Source: JBBDNV01 sp040877415 (GTDB lineage: Bacteria; Planctomycetota; Planctomycetia; Pirellulales; PALSA-1355). Taken from it: a DNA stretch of 23,599 bases. Positions 1 to 6,888 of the stretch are shown here, one piece after another; the first letter of the stretch is position 1, and each line of letters begins with the position of its first letter. The translations under genes were made by a program, and so were the position numbers. Under the pieces are notes generated by a model. The model was given only the letters and a program-made list of their open reading frames with translations, made no database searches and was not told the DNA's origin. The stretch is from the NCBI GenBank assembly GCA_040877415.1, contig JBBDNV010000095.1, positions 1-23,599 on the forward strand, in the 5' to 3' direction.

Positions 1-32
1 CTAATGGAAATCGAATCGTCGCGCGTGTTTAG

Positions 33-51
33 CCCCCGGCTTTGCCGGGGG
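33..51 (-). terminator. GC-rich hairpin downstream of the PLP enzyme gene
   Basis: CCCCCGGC, a TTT loop, and GCCGGGGG form a perfect 8-bp stem 11 nt beyond the stop codon of the minus-strand gene ending at 63. GTTTAG at 27-32 and CTAAAC at 63-68 form a second, outer inverted pair. There is no T-run after the stem on the minus strand, so it may be a factor-dependent terminator, a transcript-stabilising hairpin or a dispersed repeat rather than a classic intrinsic terminator. Confidence 0.5.
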
Positions 52-62
52 ATCGCGTCGCG

Positions 63-1154
63 CTAAACCAACAGCCCCCGCGCGTCGATCACCAGTTCCA
101 CCAATTGCCCCTCAACGTCGCGCCACCAGACGGAGTCCTGCAAATTGACGCACGGACAAATGTGATTGGGAATCACGGTCACCCGCTCACCCAGCTGGGG
201 CGCGCGGCCGCAGGCACGAATGTCGACCTGCGCGTGCTCTTCGCTCAAACGCTTGATCACTGCTTCGGGATACTCGACGATGTACCCGTGGCCGCTATCG
301 GGCGCCGGCCAGCAGCGGTCCATCGTCAAGGTCTTGCTCCCGCCGTCGATCACGACCTGTCCGGGAACCGCATTGCTAACCACGGTCGAGATAATTCGGG
401 CCGCGCAGTCATCCCGGGCGCAGTAGCCGCCGCGCACCGTGTTCATGTCGTTGTAAATGTACGTGCCCGGCCGAATCTCGGTGTATTCGGGCACGAGATG
501 CGACTGAAACGCGGTCGGCGTCGACCCGCCGGAAACGATGCGGGCCTGCAATCCGTGATCGGCCCATAGATCGAGCGTTTCGGCCAGCTTATCCGAGACG
601 GCGGCCAGCGCCAGCGTCTGCTCGGCGGCGGGCTCGGTGATGTGGCCCGGAAAACAAAACAGGCCGTCGAGCCGCAGCCCGGCCGTGGCATCGACGAATT
701 GGGCGAGCTTGAGCGCTTCGCCGGGGGTTTGCAGGCCGGTTCGCCCCAAGCCGACGTCGAGATCGACCAGGATTCCAACCGTAGCCTTGGCCCGGTTTGC
801 CGCATCGCCGATGAGCTTGGCCCCGAGTTTCGAATCGACGGCCACGCGCAGCGTGACGTGCGCCGCCAAATGGGCCAAGCGCGCGGTGCGGGCCGGATCG
901 ATGGCCGGATAGGCCAACAGCACGTCGTCGGCCACTTCGGCCATCAGCTCCGCCTCGCCCACCTTGGCCGCGGTCAGCCCCACGGCGCCGGCCTCAAGCT
1001 GCAGTTGCGCCAATTGCCGCGACTTGTGCGTCTTGGTGTGCGGGCGAATCGCCAGCTCGTGTTCGTCGCCGTAATCGGCCAGCCGCTCCAGATTGCGAAA
1101 GACCGTCCCGGCGTCGACCACCATAGCCGGCGTGGCGAGTTCGTTGAGTTCCAT
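63..1154 (-). CDS. D-threonine aldolase / D-serine dehydratase-like PLP enzyme (alanine racemase N-terminal fold)
   Basis: This 363-aa protein is a PLP-dependent enzyme of the DSD1/D-threonine aldolase family, which acts on D-hydroxy amino acids (retro-aldol cleavage or dehydration). It opens with ELATPAMVVD, typical of the family. The segment RPHTKTHKS near residue 38 carries the lysine expected to bind PLP. The C-terminal domain contains PNHICPCVNL, where His and Cys form the divalent-metal site of this family. GLFCFPGHI and VSGGSTPT are the phosphate-binding and barrel-end segments. Length matches a full-length member. There is no signal peptide, so it should be cytoplasmic. ATG at 1154 has AGGTCGC just upstream. 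It is the last gene of a minus-strand trio, 100 bp after the ceramidase-like gene. Whether the substrate is D-threonine, D-serine or another D-hydroxy amino acid cannot be told from sequence. Confidence 0.87.
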   Translation of the reverse strand: MELNELATPAMVVDAGTVFRNLERLADYGDEHELAIRPHTKTHKSRQLAQLQLEAGAVGLTAAKVGEAELMAEVADDVLLAYPAIDPARTARLAHLAAHVTLRVAVDSKLGAKLIGDAANRAKATVGILVDLDVGLGRTGLQTPGEALKLAQFVDATAGLRLDGLFCFPGHITEPAAEQTLALAAVSDKLAETLDLWADHGLQARIVSGGSTPTAFQSHLVPEYTEIRPGTYIYNDMNTVRGGYCARDDCAARIISTVVSNAVPGQVVIDGGSKTLTMDRCWPAPDSGHGYIVEYPEAVIKRLSEEHAQVDIRACGRAPQLGERVTVIPNHICPCVNLQDSVWWRDVEGQLVELVIDARGLLV

Positions 1155-1254
1155 GCGACCTGCGAGACGGGCGGGAAAGGTTCGGTCGATTCAATTCGAT
1201 CAGGCGCCAATGTACCGCCTGGCGGTCACCTTGTCATCCGAGCCGATTCGGGCA

Positions 1255-2661
1255 TCACTTCCCGGCCGAGCCGGCCCGCACGGCGTCGTACTCCAGGAGC
1301 TTGAAATCTTCCGGCCGGGGCGTGTCGTGCAGCTTGTCGGTCATTTTGTAGATGGCGATCAGCCCCTCGATGGTCAGGCGCTCGCCGGCGCCCGGCTCGA
1401 CGTACGTGGCGGTCTTGCCGCCGTAGCCGCCAGCCGCGGCGTCCTGCAACGTGGGAAAGTAGGCGTGGTAGCCGTTGGTGTAACCCACCAGGAAACTGTC
1501 GGCCACGGGCGAGCCGGTTTTGATCGCGGTCTGAAAGGCCACGAAAATCTCGCCGGGCATGCCCACCAGCGCCAAATCGCCGTCGATGACGAGCGTGGTC
1601 AGCGTGCAGGGAACGCTGTTGTGCTTGATTGTCTTGGCGATGTAGTTGTCGAACCGCGCGCCATAGGCCTTGCTCAGCACGCTGCGGACCTCGGGATCTT
1701 CGATATCCCACCGCATTCGCAGAGGAATCTGTTGCGCTTCGAACTGGATCGACGGATGGGCCGGCACCCTGGTCGCCGTATCGCGGGCCGTTTTCACCAG
1801 CAGCTCACCCAGCCCGTGCCCCATTTTTCGCATCTCGGCGAGGCCGCCCTGATCGAGCGGCGTCTTGTCCATGTAGGGATTGATGTCGCCGCAGCCGCCC
1901 TGCAGAAACAGGCACGTGGTTTTGAGCTCTTCCTCGACCAGCGCGCGGGCGGCGCCGACGTAATCGGCGCTGTACTCGTAATTGTCGGGACCCAGCACGA
2001 CGGGATGGCAGGCGTAGTTGAAAAGCACGGCCAGCGGAGTGCCGTCCTGGCGATCGATGCGGATCACGGCGTATTCCTTGTCCACGGGCGCGGTCGGCTC
2101 GCGCTCGGAATTGCGCCATTGCATGGCGATGCGTCCGTCGGGCAGGCGCCGGCGGCGATTGTGCGCAAAGTCGGCCATCCCGCGCCCCACGCCGATCCGC
2201 ACCGGCACCAGGTGTTTCGCGGCCTTCGAGATGCAATCGGCAATCTGCTCGCCGACTTTCTCGGCGTAGGGGTTGGGGCTGTCGGAGGTCGACTCCATGG
2301 CCGGAGCGTGATGCGTGTGGCTGGCGGTGACGAACAGGTTGACGATGCCGCAGGCGACCGCCGTGCGCGAGCGCACCTTGGCCAACACGGCTTCTTCGGG
2401 CGTGCGCCCCAGATCGAGCGCCACGATGGCCACCGACTGGTCGCCGGCTTTGAGCACCACGGTCTTGGCCATGAGCGGGTCGAGTTTTCCCGTCGCGGCG
2501 TGGGTTCGATTGCTGTAACCCCAGAGTCGTTGCCCCGGTTCGGGCGTCAGGTCGACCGACGCGACGCCGGCCACGAGCGGGCCATCCGCGCGGGCAGCCG
2601 GCGCGGCCAACAGGACCGCGGCCGCCGCAAGCCCGCATGCAGTTGCCATTACGCGGTCCAT
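1255..2661 (-). CDS. secreted neutral/alkaline non-lysosomal ceramidase family protein
   Basis: 468 aa with a clear signal peptide (residues 1-25, hydrophobic core rich in Ala/Leu, ending at ARADG). Recognisable N-terminal ceramidase-domain features follow: AGVASVDLTPEPG near the mature start, WGYSNRTHAATG, and a His-rich metal site in VTASHTHHAPAMES, where HTHH is the likely zinc cluster. FNYACHPVVLG adds a further His, and LFLQGGCGDINPY is the conserved GGCGD(I/V)NP block. Later come GMPGEIFV and LVGYTNGYHAYFPT, also typical. Known family members hydrolyse the N-acyl bond of ceramide, but many planctomycete members are shorter and have no tested substrate, so activity is inferred. At 468 aa it covers the N-terminal catalytic domain and seems to lack the C-terminal domain of longer ceramidases. 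AAGGA lies about 9 nt before the ATG. It follows the propeller-like gene by 84 bp. Confidence 0.82.
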   Translation of the reverse strand: MDRVMATACGLAAAAVLLAAPAARADGPLVAGVASVDLTPEPGQRLWGYSNRTHAATGKLDPLMAKTVVLKAGDQSVAIVALDLGRTPEEAVLAKVRSRTAVACGIVNLFVTASHTHHAPAMESTSDSPNPYAEKVGEQIADCISKAAKHLVPVRIGVGRGMADFAHNRRRRLPDGRIAMQWRNSEREPTAPVDKEYAVIRIDRQDGTPLAVLFNYACHPVVLGPDNYEYSADYVGAARALVEEELKTTCLFLQGGCGDINPYMDKTPLDQGGLAEMRKMGHGLGELLVKTARDTATRVPAHPSIQFEAQQIPLRMRWDIEDPEVRSVLSKAYGARFDNYIAKTIKHNSVPCTLTTLVIDGDLALVGMPGEIFVAFQTAIKTGSPVADSFLVGYTNGYHAYFPTLQDAAAGGYGGKTATYVEPGAGERLTIEGLIAIYKMTDKLHDTPRPEDFKLLEYDAVRAGSAGK

Positions 2662-2745
2662 GGCTTCTATCCTTTGAATCGTGGGATGGGTGTCGAGCGG
2701 CCGTTCAGTGTGTGCTCTGATTCGATTCTTTGCAAGAATCGGCGA

Positions 2746-3531
2746 TCATCCACGCCGTGGCGGTTCATAGACCCAAAGTTGGCTGGGGTGGTCGAGGGCT
2801 TGACTGCCGATGTAGATCTTGCCCTGGAAGGCTTCCAGCCATTCGATGCCGATCTGCGGAAACACCATGAAGCCCGGCGCGTCGATCCGCCGCCAGGAGC
2901 GGCCGTCGCGCGACGTCATCAACACGCCGCCGGTGGCCGAGTTCACTTTGACCGTGGGCGAGAAAAACCCGCCCGTGAGGTTGAACGTACCGATCGTGCC
3001 GACGTACAAGGCGCCATCTGCGACCAGTAGCGAAGTGGTCATGATCTGCCGGCGATCGTCGAATCCGCCCGAGGCGACCTTGTCCCAGTCGGCAAAGGGC
3101 ACGGCATCGCCGAGCGTGGCCCGCCAGACTTCCAACCCCTGGGTCCAGTTCCAGGTGCTGACGTATAACCGCCCGGCAAACGGGGCGATGAACTGAACTG
3201 TAAAATTGTTCGGGTTGCCAAAACCGAAGTCAGAGAGCGGCTGCCACGTTTTGCCGTCGGTGGATCGGTAGAGCCGGCCGCCGCGCTTCGTGTTCCAGGT
3301 TCCCAGATACAGGCAGTCGCCGCAGGCGCGGATGCGCGTTACGCCGACGTTCGACTCTTCGCCGAACCCGGAATCGTCCACGAGCGTCAATCGCCCGCTC
3401 GGCGGCTCGGCGGCCGTCACCGCCAGGGCATTAGAAATGCACAGCGCAACGAGTAGAGCGAGCGCGGACCGAGAGGTACGCGTGTCGCGTCCGAAGCGAA
3501 TTGCGTGGTGAAGCTGCCAAGCCGTTAACAT
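2746..3531 (-). CDS. secreted beta-propeller-like protein, function unknown
   Basis: I do not recognise a named family. The open frame extends back to 3654, but I start at the ATG at 3531 because MLTAWQLHHAIRF is followed by a positively charged stretch, a hydrophobic segment (SALALLVALCISNALAVTAA) and a plausible cleavage site. This gives 261 aa. The mature part has four similar units: YLGTWN..RLYRSTDGKTW, LYVSTWN..LEVWRA, LYVGTIG..VLMTSRDGRSW and IYIGSQ..SQLWVYEP. These look like blades of a BNR/kelch-like propeller. Four blades is few for a closed propeller, so the protein may be shortened or may assemble with another copy. No catalytic motif is visible. It is the first gene of the group with the ceramidase-like and PLP genes. 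No Shine-Dalgarno is visible before 3531. Confidence 0.6.
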   Translation of the reverse strand: MLTAWQLHHAIRFGRDTRTSRSALALLVALCISNALAVTAAEPPSGRLTLVDDSGFGEESNVGVTRIRACGDCLYLGTWNTKRGGRLYRSTDGKTWQPLSDFGFGNPNNFTVQFIAPFAGRLYVSTWNWTQGLEVWRATLGDAVPFADWDKVASGGFDDRRQIMTTSLLVADGALYVGTIGTFNLTGGFFSPTVKVNSATGGVLMTSRDGRSWRRIDAPGFMVFPQIGIEWLEAFQGKIYIGSQALDHPSQLWVYEPPRRG

Positions 3532-3566
3532 ATTAAATCGTGGGCCGCCTGGGGACCGAAACGGCT

Positions 3567-3585
3567 CGGGAGCCTCAGACTCCCG
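3567..3585. repeat. hairpin repeat, copy 1 (CGGGAG...CTCCCG)
   Basis: CGGGAG and CTCCCG are separated by CCTCAGA. A closely related sequence, TCGGGAGTCTGCGACT, lies at 4162-4177 directly before the N gap. The two copies flank the SPFH-RHH locus. This looks like a small dispersed palindromic repeat. Confidence 0.45.
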
Positions 3586-3647
3586 CCGGACCCCATTTCT
3601 ACCACAGCCGCCGCCCGTTGGCTTCCTGGCCTTCCTGGCCGGTAACA

Positions 3648-3676
3648 TTGACAAAGTGCTATCAATAAGATATCAT
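3648..3676 (+). promoter_or_regulatory. sigma70-type promoter for the SPFH-RHH locus
   Basis: TTGACA at 3648-3653, a 17-bp spacer, and TATCAT at 3671-3676. The -35 is a perfect match to consensus and the -10 has four of six matches including the key positions. It reads towards the ATG at 3716, which has GGGAGG at 3703-3708, 7 nt upstream. The AT-rich stretch stands out in an otherwise GC-rich window. Confidence 0.6.
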
Positions 3677-3683
3677 ATTGATA
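3660..3683. promoter_or_regulatory. operator-like dyad overlapping the -10 box
   Basis: TATCAATA (3660-3667) and TATTGATA (3676-3683) are perfect 8-bp inverted arms with an 8-nt spacer, and the dyad covers the -10 hexamer. A repressor bound here would block the promoter. The small ribbon-helix-helix protein encoded at 3962 is an obvious candidate, but that link is inference. Confidence 0.45.
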
Positions 3684-3715
3684 TCTCGTTTTTCTTGCAG
3701 TTGGGAGGACCATCG

Positions 3716-3890
3716 ATGATCCGAGAACGACCGTTTCGACCCCTTGCCGGCTGGCTTCCGCTCGTGATCTGCTTAGGGCTGTTTTTCGGACCCCGAACGC
3801 CGGGCCGCCATGGTGTCGAACCTGCTGGTCGTGTTGTGCAGCGATCGCCACACGCAGCCGGTGATCAACACGGGCACGCTGTACAACTAA
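3716..3890 (+). pseudogene. collapsed SPFH/band-7 gene (N- and C-terminal ends only)
   Basis: The ATG at 3716 has a good Shine-Dalgarno and begins MIRERPFRPLAGWLPLVICL, resembling the membrane-anchored N-terminus of planctomycete SPFH (stomatin/prohibitin-like) proteins. The frame then loses sense. In the +1 frame, from about 3786 to the TAA at 3888-3890, the DNA reads SDPERRAAMVSNLLVVLC and then SDRHTQPVINTGTLYN. To my recollection this is the conserved C-terminus of the same family. A typical protein has about 290-300 aa. Here roughly 24 N-terminal and 34 C-terminal residues remain, so around 700 bp are missing and the two parts are out of frame. Its normal partner, a small RHH protein, follows intact. 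This is either a real internal deletion or an assembly collapse, since a scaffold gap lies only 290 bp away. Family assignment is from remembered sequence patterns. Confidence 0.6.
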
Positions 3891-3896
3891 CTTGAA

Positions 3897-3943
3897 AAAC
3901 GGCCCGCGCGGCCTGGACGCAAGGCTCGCGTCGTGGGCCGTTT
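3897..3943 (+). terminator. hairpin between the SPFH remnant and the RHH gene
   Basis: AAACGGCCC (3897-3905) pairs with GGGCCGTTT (3935-3943). Three more pairs, one of them G-U, extend the stem inward (3906-3908 with 3932-3934). It starts 6 nt after the SPFH stop. The TTT belongs to the stem and no long T-run follows, so it may attenuate transcription into the RHH gene or shield the RNA end. Confidence 0.45.
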
Positions 3944-3961
3944 CTACTTCGCCGGAACAAA

Positions 3962-4144
3962 ATGTCGCGCGTCTCCTTTCTATTGCGAGTCGATCCCCGC
4001 GTTCTCGACGCGCTGCGCCGCTGGGCCGATGACGAGCTGCGGAGCGTCAACGGGCAGGTTGACTATTTGCTGCGCCGGGCGCTTCGCGAGGCCGGCAGGC
4101 TCAAGGAGAAAGGCGAAGAATCGGCGGCTGAGGACAAGACGTAG
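3962..4144 (+). CDS. small Arc-type ribbon-helix-helix DNA-binding protein
   Basis: 60 aa. SRVSFLLRVDPRVLDALRRW gives a short beta-strand (SFLLRV) followed by a helix, and DDELRSVNGQVDYLLRRALR gives the turn and second helix. This is the Arc/MetJ ribbon-helix-helix pattern with the SVNGQ(V/I) turn seen in small 'Arc family DNA-binding' proteins. A charged Lys/Glu tail follows. In several phyla such a protein sits directly downstream of an SPFH gene, as here, and the two normally form an operon. RHH proteins bind DNA as dimers or tetramers on short inverted repeats. The dyad at 3660-3683 is a plausible target but this is untested. An antitoxin role is possible for the fold, but there is no toxin-like ORF beside it. 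Confidence 0.7.
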   Translation: MSRVSFLLRVDPRVLDALRRWADDELRSVNGQVDYLLRRALREAGRLKEKGEESAAEDKT

Positions 4145-4177
4145 CGGCGACGAAAAAGGGGTCGGGAGTCTGCGACT

Positions 4178-4187
4178 NNNNNNNNNN
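4178..4187. other. assembly gap (10 Ns)
   Basis: Ten Ns directly follow GTCGGGAGTCTGCGACT, the left half of a palindromic repeat whose fuller copy lies at 3567-3585. The gap length is probably arbitrary. Gene order across it should be treated with caution. Confidence 0.98.
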
Positions 4188-4239
4188 CCCCCACCCCTTG
4201 GTTTCAAGCACTTGCGGGATTTTTCCCCCTCACCCCCGG

Positions 4240-4264
4240 CCCCTCTCCCGCCAGGGGAGAGGGG
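4240..4264. repeat. hairpin CCCCTCTCCC / GGGAGAGGGG
   Basis: Ten-base perfect arms at 4240-4249 and 4255-4264 with a 5-nt loop, 8 bp beyond the stop of the minus-strand gene at 4273 and downstream of the plus-strand RHH gene. It is preceded by a C-rich stretch. No T-run lies on either side. It could end transcription from both directions or be a REP-like dispersed repeat. Confidence 0.5.
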
Positions 4265-4272
4265 AGTGTGGA

Positions 4273-6675
4273 CTACTTGGCGGCTTGGGCGTTTTGATCC
4301 TTGGGCGCGGTCATGATCTTGGCGACGGCCGTTAACACCGCTTCGGCCTGAGGCGGGAAGGCGCCGGCGTCGGTGCTCCAGAAGTTGACCGTCACGCGAG
4401 CACCCTGGATCTCGGCCGGCACGTGCAGGCTCGACTTGGCGCCGCGGCTGATCATTTCTTGAACGAGCTTGCCCTTGGCCTGGCTCAGGTCGTTGTTGAC
4501 CACAACCTTGTCACCCGCAGCGTAGTCAGCCAGGCTTTCGCCCTTGGCGTCGACGGCCTCGAGCGGGGTCAAGATGCTCTTGGGCAGCGGCTTGCCGTGG
4601 GCCGCCTTCTTCTTTGCCTCGGCGATAACCCGTTCCACTTCCTCGTCGCCTTCCTGCTCCTTGTCGACGACGCGTTCGGAGCGCGGGCCCATCCATTCCA
4701 CGACTTTGCCGTCTTTGACCGTCGTGATGCAAACCCGGTCGATTTGCGGAACCATCGTGCGCAGGATGAACCCGAACTGCCGGAAGATATCCGGATTCGA
4801 GAGCGCCATGTAGGCGCCGACCTTGACGTTGTCGTCGGGCTCGCCCTTGGTGGCGGCCAGGATCACGTTGAACCGGTCCAGCCGCGAGAGCCGCGGAGGC
4901 TCGGCACTCGGGTTCTGGCGATCCTCATGGACCGGCGTCGCCTCGAAGAAGCCGATCATCATCTCGTCCCAGGTCTGGTCGCCGAAGCCCACGGTCTTTG
5001 CCGGGTCGGGGTTGTTCAGATTGTCCTGGGAATTGTCGAACACCGCGTAGCAATCCATGCGCGTGCCCCGCGGCATCAGCTTCGGCTCGGCCAACCGGTA
5101 ATTCGTCTGCCAGCCGAAGTCGTAGCGCGGCACGTTGAGCAACACTTCGGTGCGACCATCGGGATACGTGGCTTCGTAGCGGAAGGCCTTGCCGCGCAGG
5201 TGCATGTGGGGCATCAGGGTCAAAAGCAGCGAGTCATTGGTAAAGACGTAGCGCGCCTTGACCGGGAATTCGCCTTCGCCGGGCGGAATCTGGAACACGG
5301 CGTTGACGGCGCTGGCCACCTGCACTTCCTTCTTCACCGTTTTGGGATCGGCGAACACGAACCCGCAATAGCTGCGGTCCTGCTGCGCCGAACCGTTGGG
5401 CGTGTAGTGCAACTGGAAGACCAGCTTCGAGCCGGCCGCGACGTAGCGCGCCAATCCCTCGGGAAGCGGCTCGGGGCGCAAGCCGGGTGCGAAAGCCCCC
5501 AGAAAGTCATTGCCGCTGCCGAGCCCGCTGTTGACGTTGCCGTCGGGGGGAATCACGAACAGCAGGATGTGGTGTACGACCGAGGGATTGCCCGGCCGCG
5601 GCTCGATCGCCGTGATCCACTTGTCTTCCTTCCAGCCCGGATCGACGACGAACATCTGATACTCGACCACGCCGGTGGCCGGCACGTCGTACGGTTCGTC
5701 GCGCATATAGAGGATTTCGTTGGGCTGGGGAATCATCCAGCCTTCGGCGAACTGGGGCGGCTCGGGCAGATCTTTGGGATCACCCTCGGGCGCCCCGTTT
5801 TCCACCCACTTCGCGATCAGCGCCTTGTCGGTGTCGCTTAAGCGGGCGTCGTTTTGAAAGTGACCAAACTGCTCGTCGGCATGCCAGGGGGGCATCCGCT
5901 TAAGACGCACCACCTCGTCGATCATCGAGGCCCAGCCGGCGACGTCGTCGTAACCGGTGAGCGTGAACGGCGCAATCTGGCCTTCGCGATGGCAGGAGAC
6001 GCAGTTGGCGTTCATGATCCGCGCAATCTGATTCGAATAGGTGACTTCGCTGTCGGTCACCGGCTCCAGATCGCGGCCGATCAGGCAGCCAGCCGCCGCG
6101 GTCTCGGCTTTGACGATCTTCTTGCCGGCCAACAGCGCCTCGAGCGCATCGGCCAGATCATTGCTATGGGGAGTGGGCTTCTGGTAGTTGGCGCTGGCTT
6201 TGTTGAAGCCGTATTGATCGTCGATGCGGCCGCGGTAGCGAATCGCGCGGTGCTTATCAAGCACGACGACTTCGGGCGTTCGCGTCGCGCCCACCGCATC
6301 GGCCACCTGTTGGTTCAGGTCCTTGAGGATCGGAAACTTGATTTTATGCACTCGGGCAAACGAGGCGATCTCAGTTACGGAGTCCTGCCGGTTCGGGTTG
6401 AGCCCGACAAACGCGATGCCTCGCGGCTCGTACTTGTCGGCCAGCTCGATCAGCCGGGAGGCGTAGATCTTGGCGAGCGGGCATTCGGTGCCCAGCAGCG
6501 CCAGCACGACGATTTTGTCCTGGCCCACCTCGTCGAGCGAGTAGGGCTTGCCGCGATGGTCTCGCAGCGTGACGTTGTCGATTTTTGCACCGATCGCGGG
6601 TTTGGTGCCTTCGGCCATAGCAGGCGGGGCACACAGCGTGGCAACCACCACAAGCGCCAAAACGTTGGATCGCAT
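4273..6675 (-). CDS. secreted redoxin / cytochrome c / PHM-like copper monooxygenase fusion protein
   Basis: The frame is open to 6807, but I start at the ATG at 6675: GAGG lies 6 nt upstream and MRSNVLALVVVATLCAPPAMAEG is a clean signal peptide. This gives 800 aa. Residues 25-180 are a TlpA/peroxiredoxin-like thioredoxin fold with a single Cys65 in GTECPLAK and no CXXC. Residues 215-300 hold a c-type haem motif, CVSCH (225-229), with MPPWH at 261-265 as possible axial-ligand region. Residues 330-590 resemble the copper type II ascorbate-dependent (PHM/DBM) fold: His-His at 368-369, QLHYTPNG (His423), MPHMHLRG (His490, His492) and WDEM (Met572). These match the order of the CuH (three His) and CuM (two His plus Met) ligands. 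The last 200 residues are unassigned, with a charged helical part near EQEGDEEVERVIAEAKKK. It is probably periplasmic. Substrate unknown. Confidence 0.78.
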   Translation of the reverse strand: MRSNVLALVVVATLCAPPAMAEGTKPAIGAKIDNVTLRDHRGKPYSLDEVGQDKIVVLALLGTECPLAKIYASRLIELADKYEPRGIAFVGLNPNRQDSVTEIASFARVHKIKFPILKDLNQQVADAVGATRTPEVVVLDKHRAIRYRGRIDDQYGFNKASANYQKPTPHSNDLADALEALLAGKKIVKAETAAAGCLIGRDLEPVTDSEVTYSNQIARIMNANCVSCHREGQIAPFTLTGYDDVAGWASMIDEVVRLKRMPPWHADEQFGHFQNDARLSDTDKALIAKWVENGAPEGDPKDLPEPPQFAEGWMIPQPNEILYMRDEPYDVPATGVVEYQMFVVDPGWKEDKWITAIEPRPGNPSVVHHILLFVIPPDGNVNSGLGSGNDFLGAFAPGLRPEPLPEGLARYVAAGSKLVFQLHYTPNGSAQQDRSYCGFVFADPKTVKKEVQVASAVNAVFQIPPGEGEFPVKARYVFTNDSLLLTLMPHMHLRGKAFRYEATYPDGRTEVLLNVPRYDFGWQTNYRLAEPKLMPRGTRMDCYAVFDNSQDNLNNPDPAKTVGFGDQTWDEMMIGFFEATPVHEDRQNPSAEPPRLSRLDRFNVILAATKGEPDDNVKVGAYMALSNPDIFRQFGFILRTMVPQIDRVCITTVKDGKVVEWMGPRSERVVDKEQEGDEEVERVIAEAKKKAAHGKPLPKSILTPLEAVDAKGESLADYAAGDKVVVNNDLSQAKGKLVQEMISRGAKSSLHVPAEIQGARVTVNFWSTDAGAFPPQAEAVLTAVAKIMTAPKDQNAQAAK

Positions 6676-6810
6676 GGAAGACCTCACAGCTTTCAGCAGG
6701 AAGGATAGGGATTCGTGGCTCTGCGACTTCTTGTTCCGGCCACGCTGGGGGGAGTTGCACCAGGTCAGTCTATTCGGAAATTGGCTGTAATTCCAGTTCA
6801 CTAGCAATCA

Positions 6811-6834
6811 GTACCCGTACGCGGCCTACGGTAC
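6811..6834 (-). terminator. bulged hairpin after mnmE
   Basis: GTACCCGTA (6811-6819) and TACGGTAC (6827-6834) form an 8-bp stem with one bulged C and a 7-nt loop, 54 bp beyond the mnmE stop and 135 bp before the next gene start. There is no T-run, so terminator function is only suggested by position. Confidence 0.3.
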
Positions 6835-6888
6835 TACCGGGAATTCGCCGCCAAGAGGCGATCCTTGGCATCGGGGCAAAAAGAATCG

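Noticed and set aside
1093..3030. Long plus-strand open frame of 645 codons
   Set aside because: It lies antisense to the PLP and ceramidase-like genes, has Arg/Gly/His-rich low-meaning sequence and no domain; it is a high-GC shadow frame.
3656..3895. A 79-codon plus-strand ORF as an intact gene
   Set aside because: After about 24 sensible residues the frame becomes unlike any protein, while the SPFH-like C-terminus continues in a different frame; better explained as a broken gene.
4423..5841. Plus-strand open frame of 472 codons
   Set aside because: Antisense to the redoxin-cytochrome fusion, whose own frame has clear motifs.
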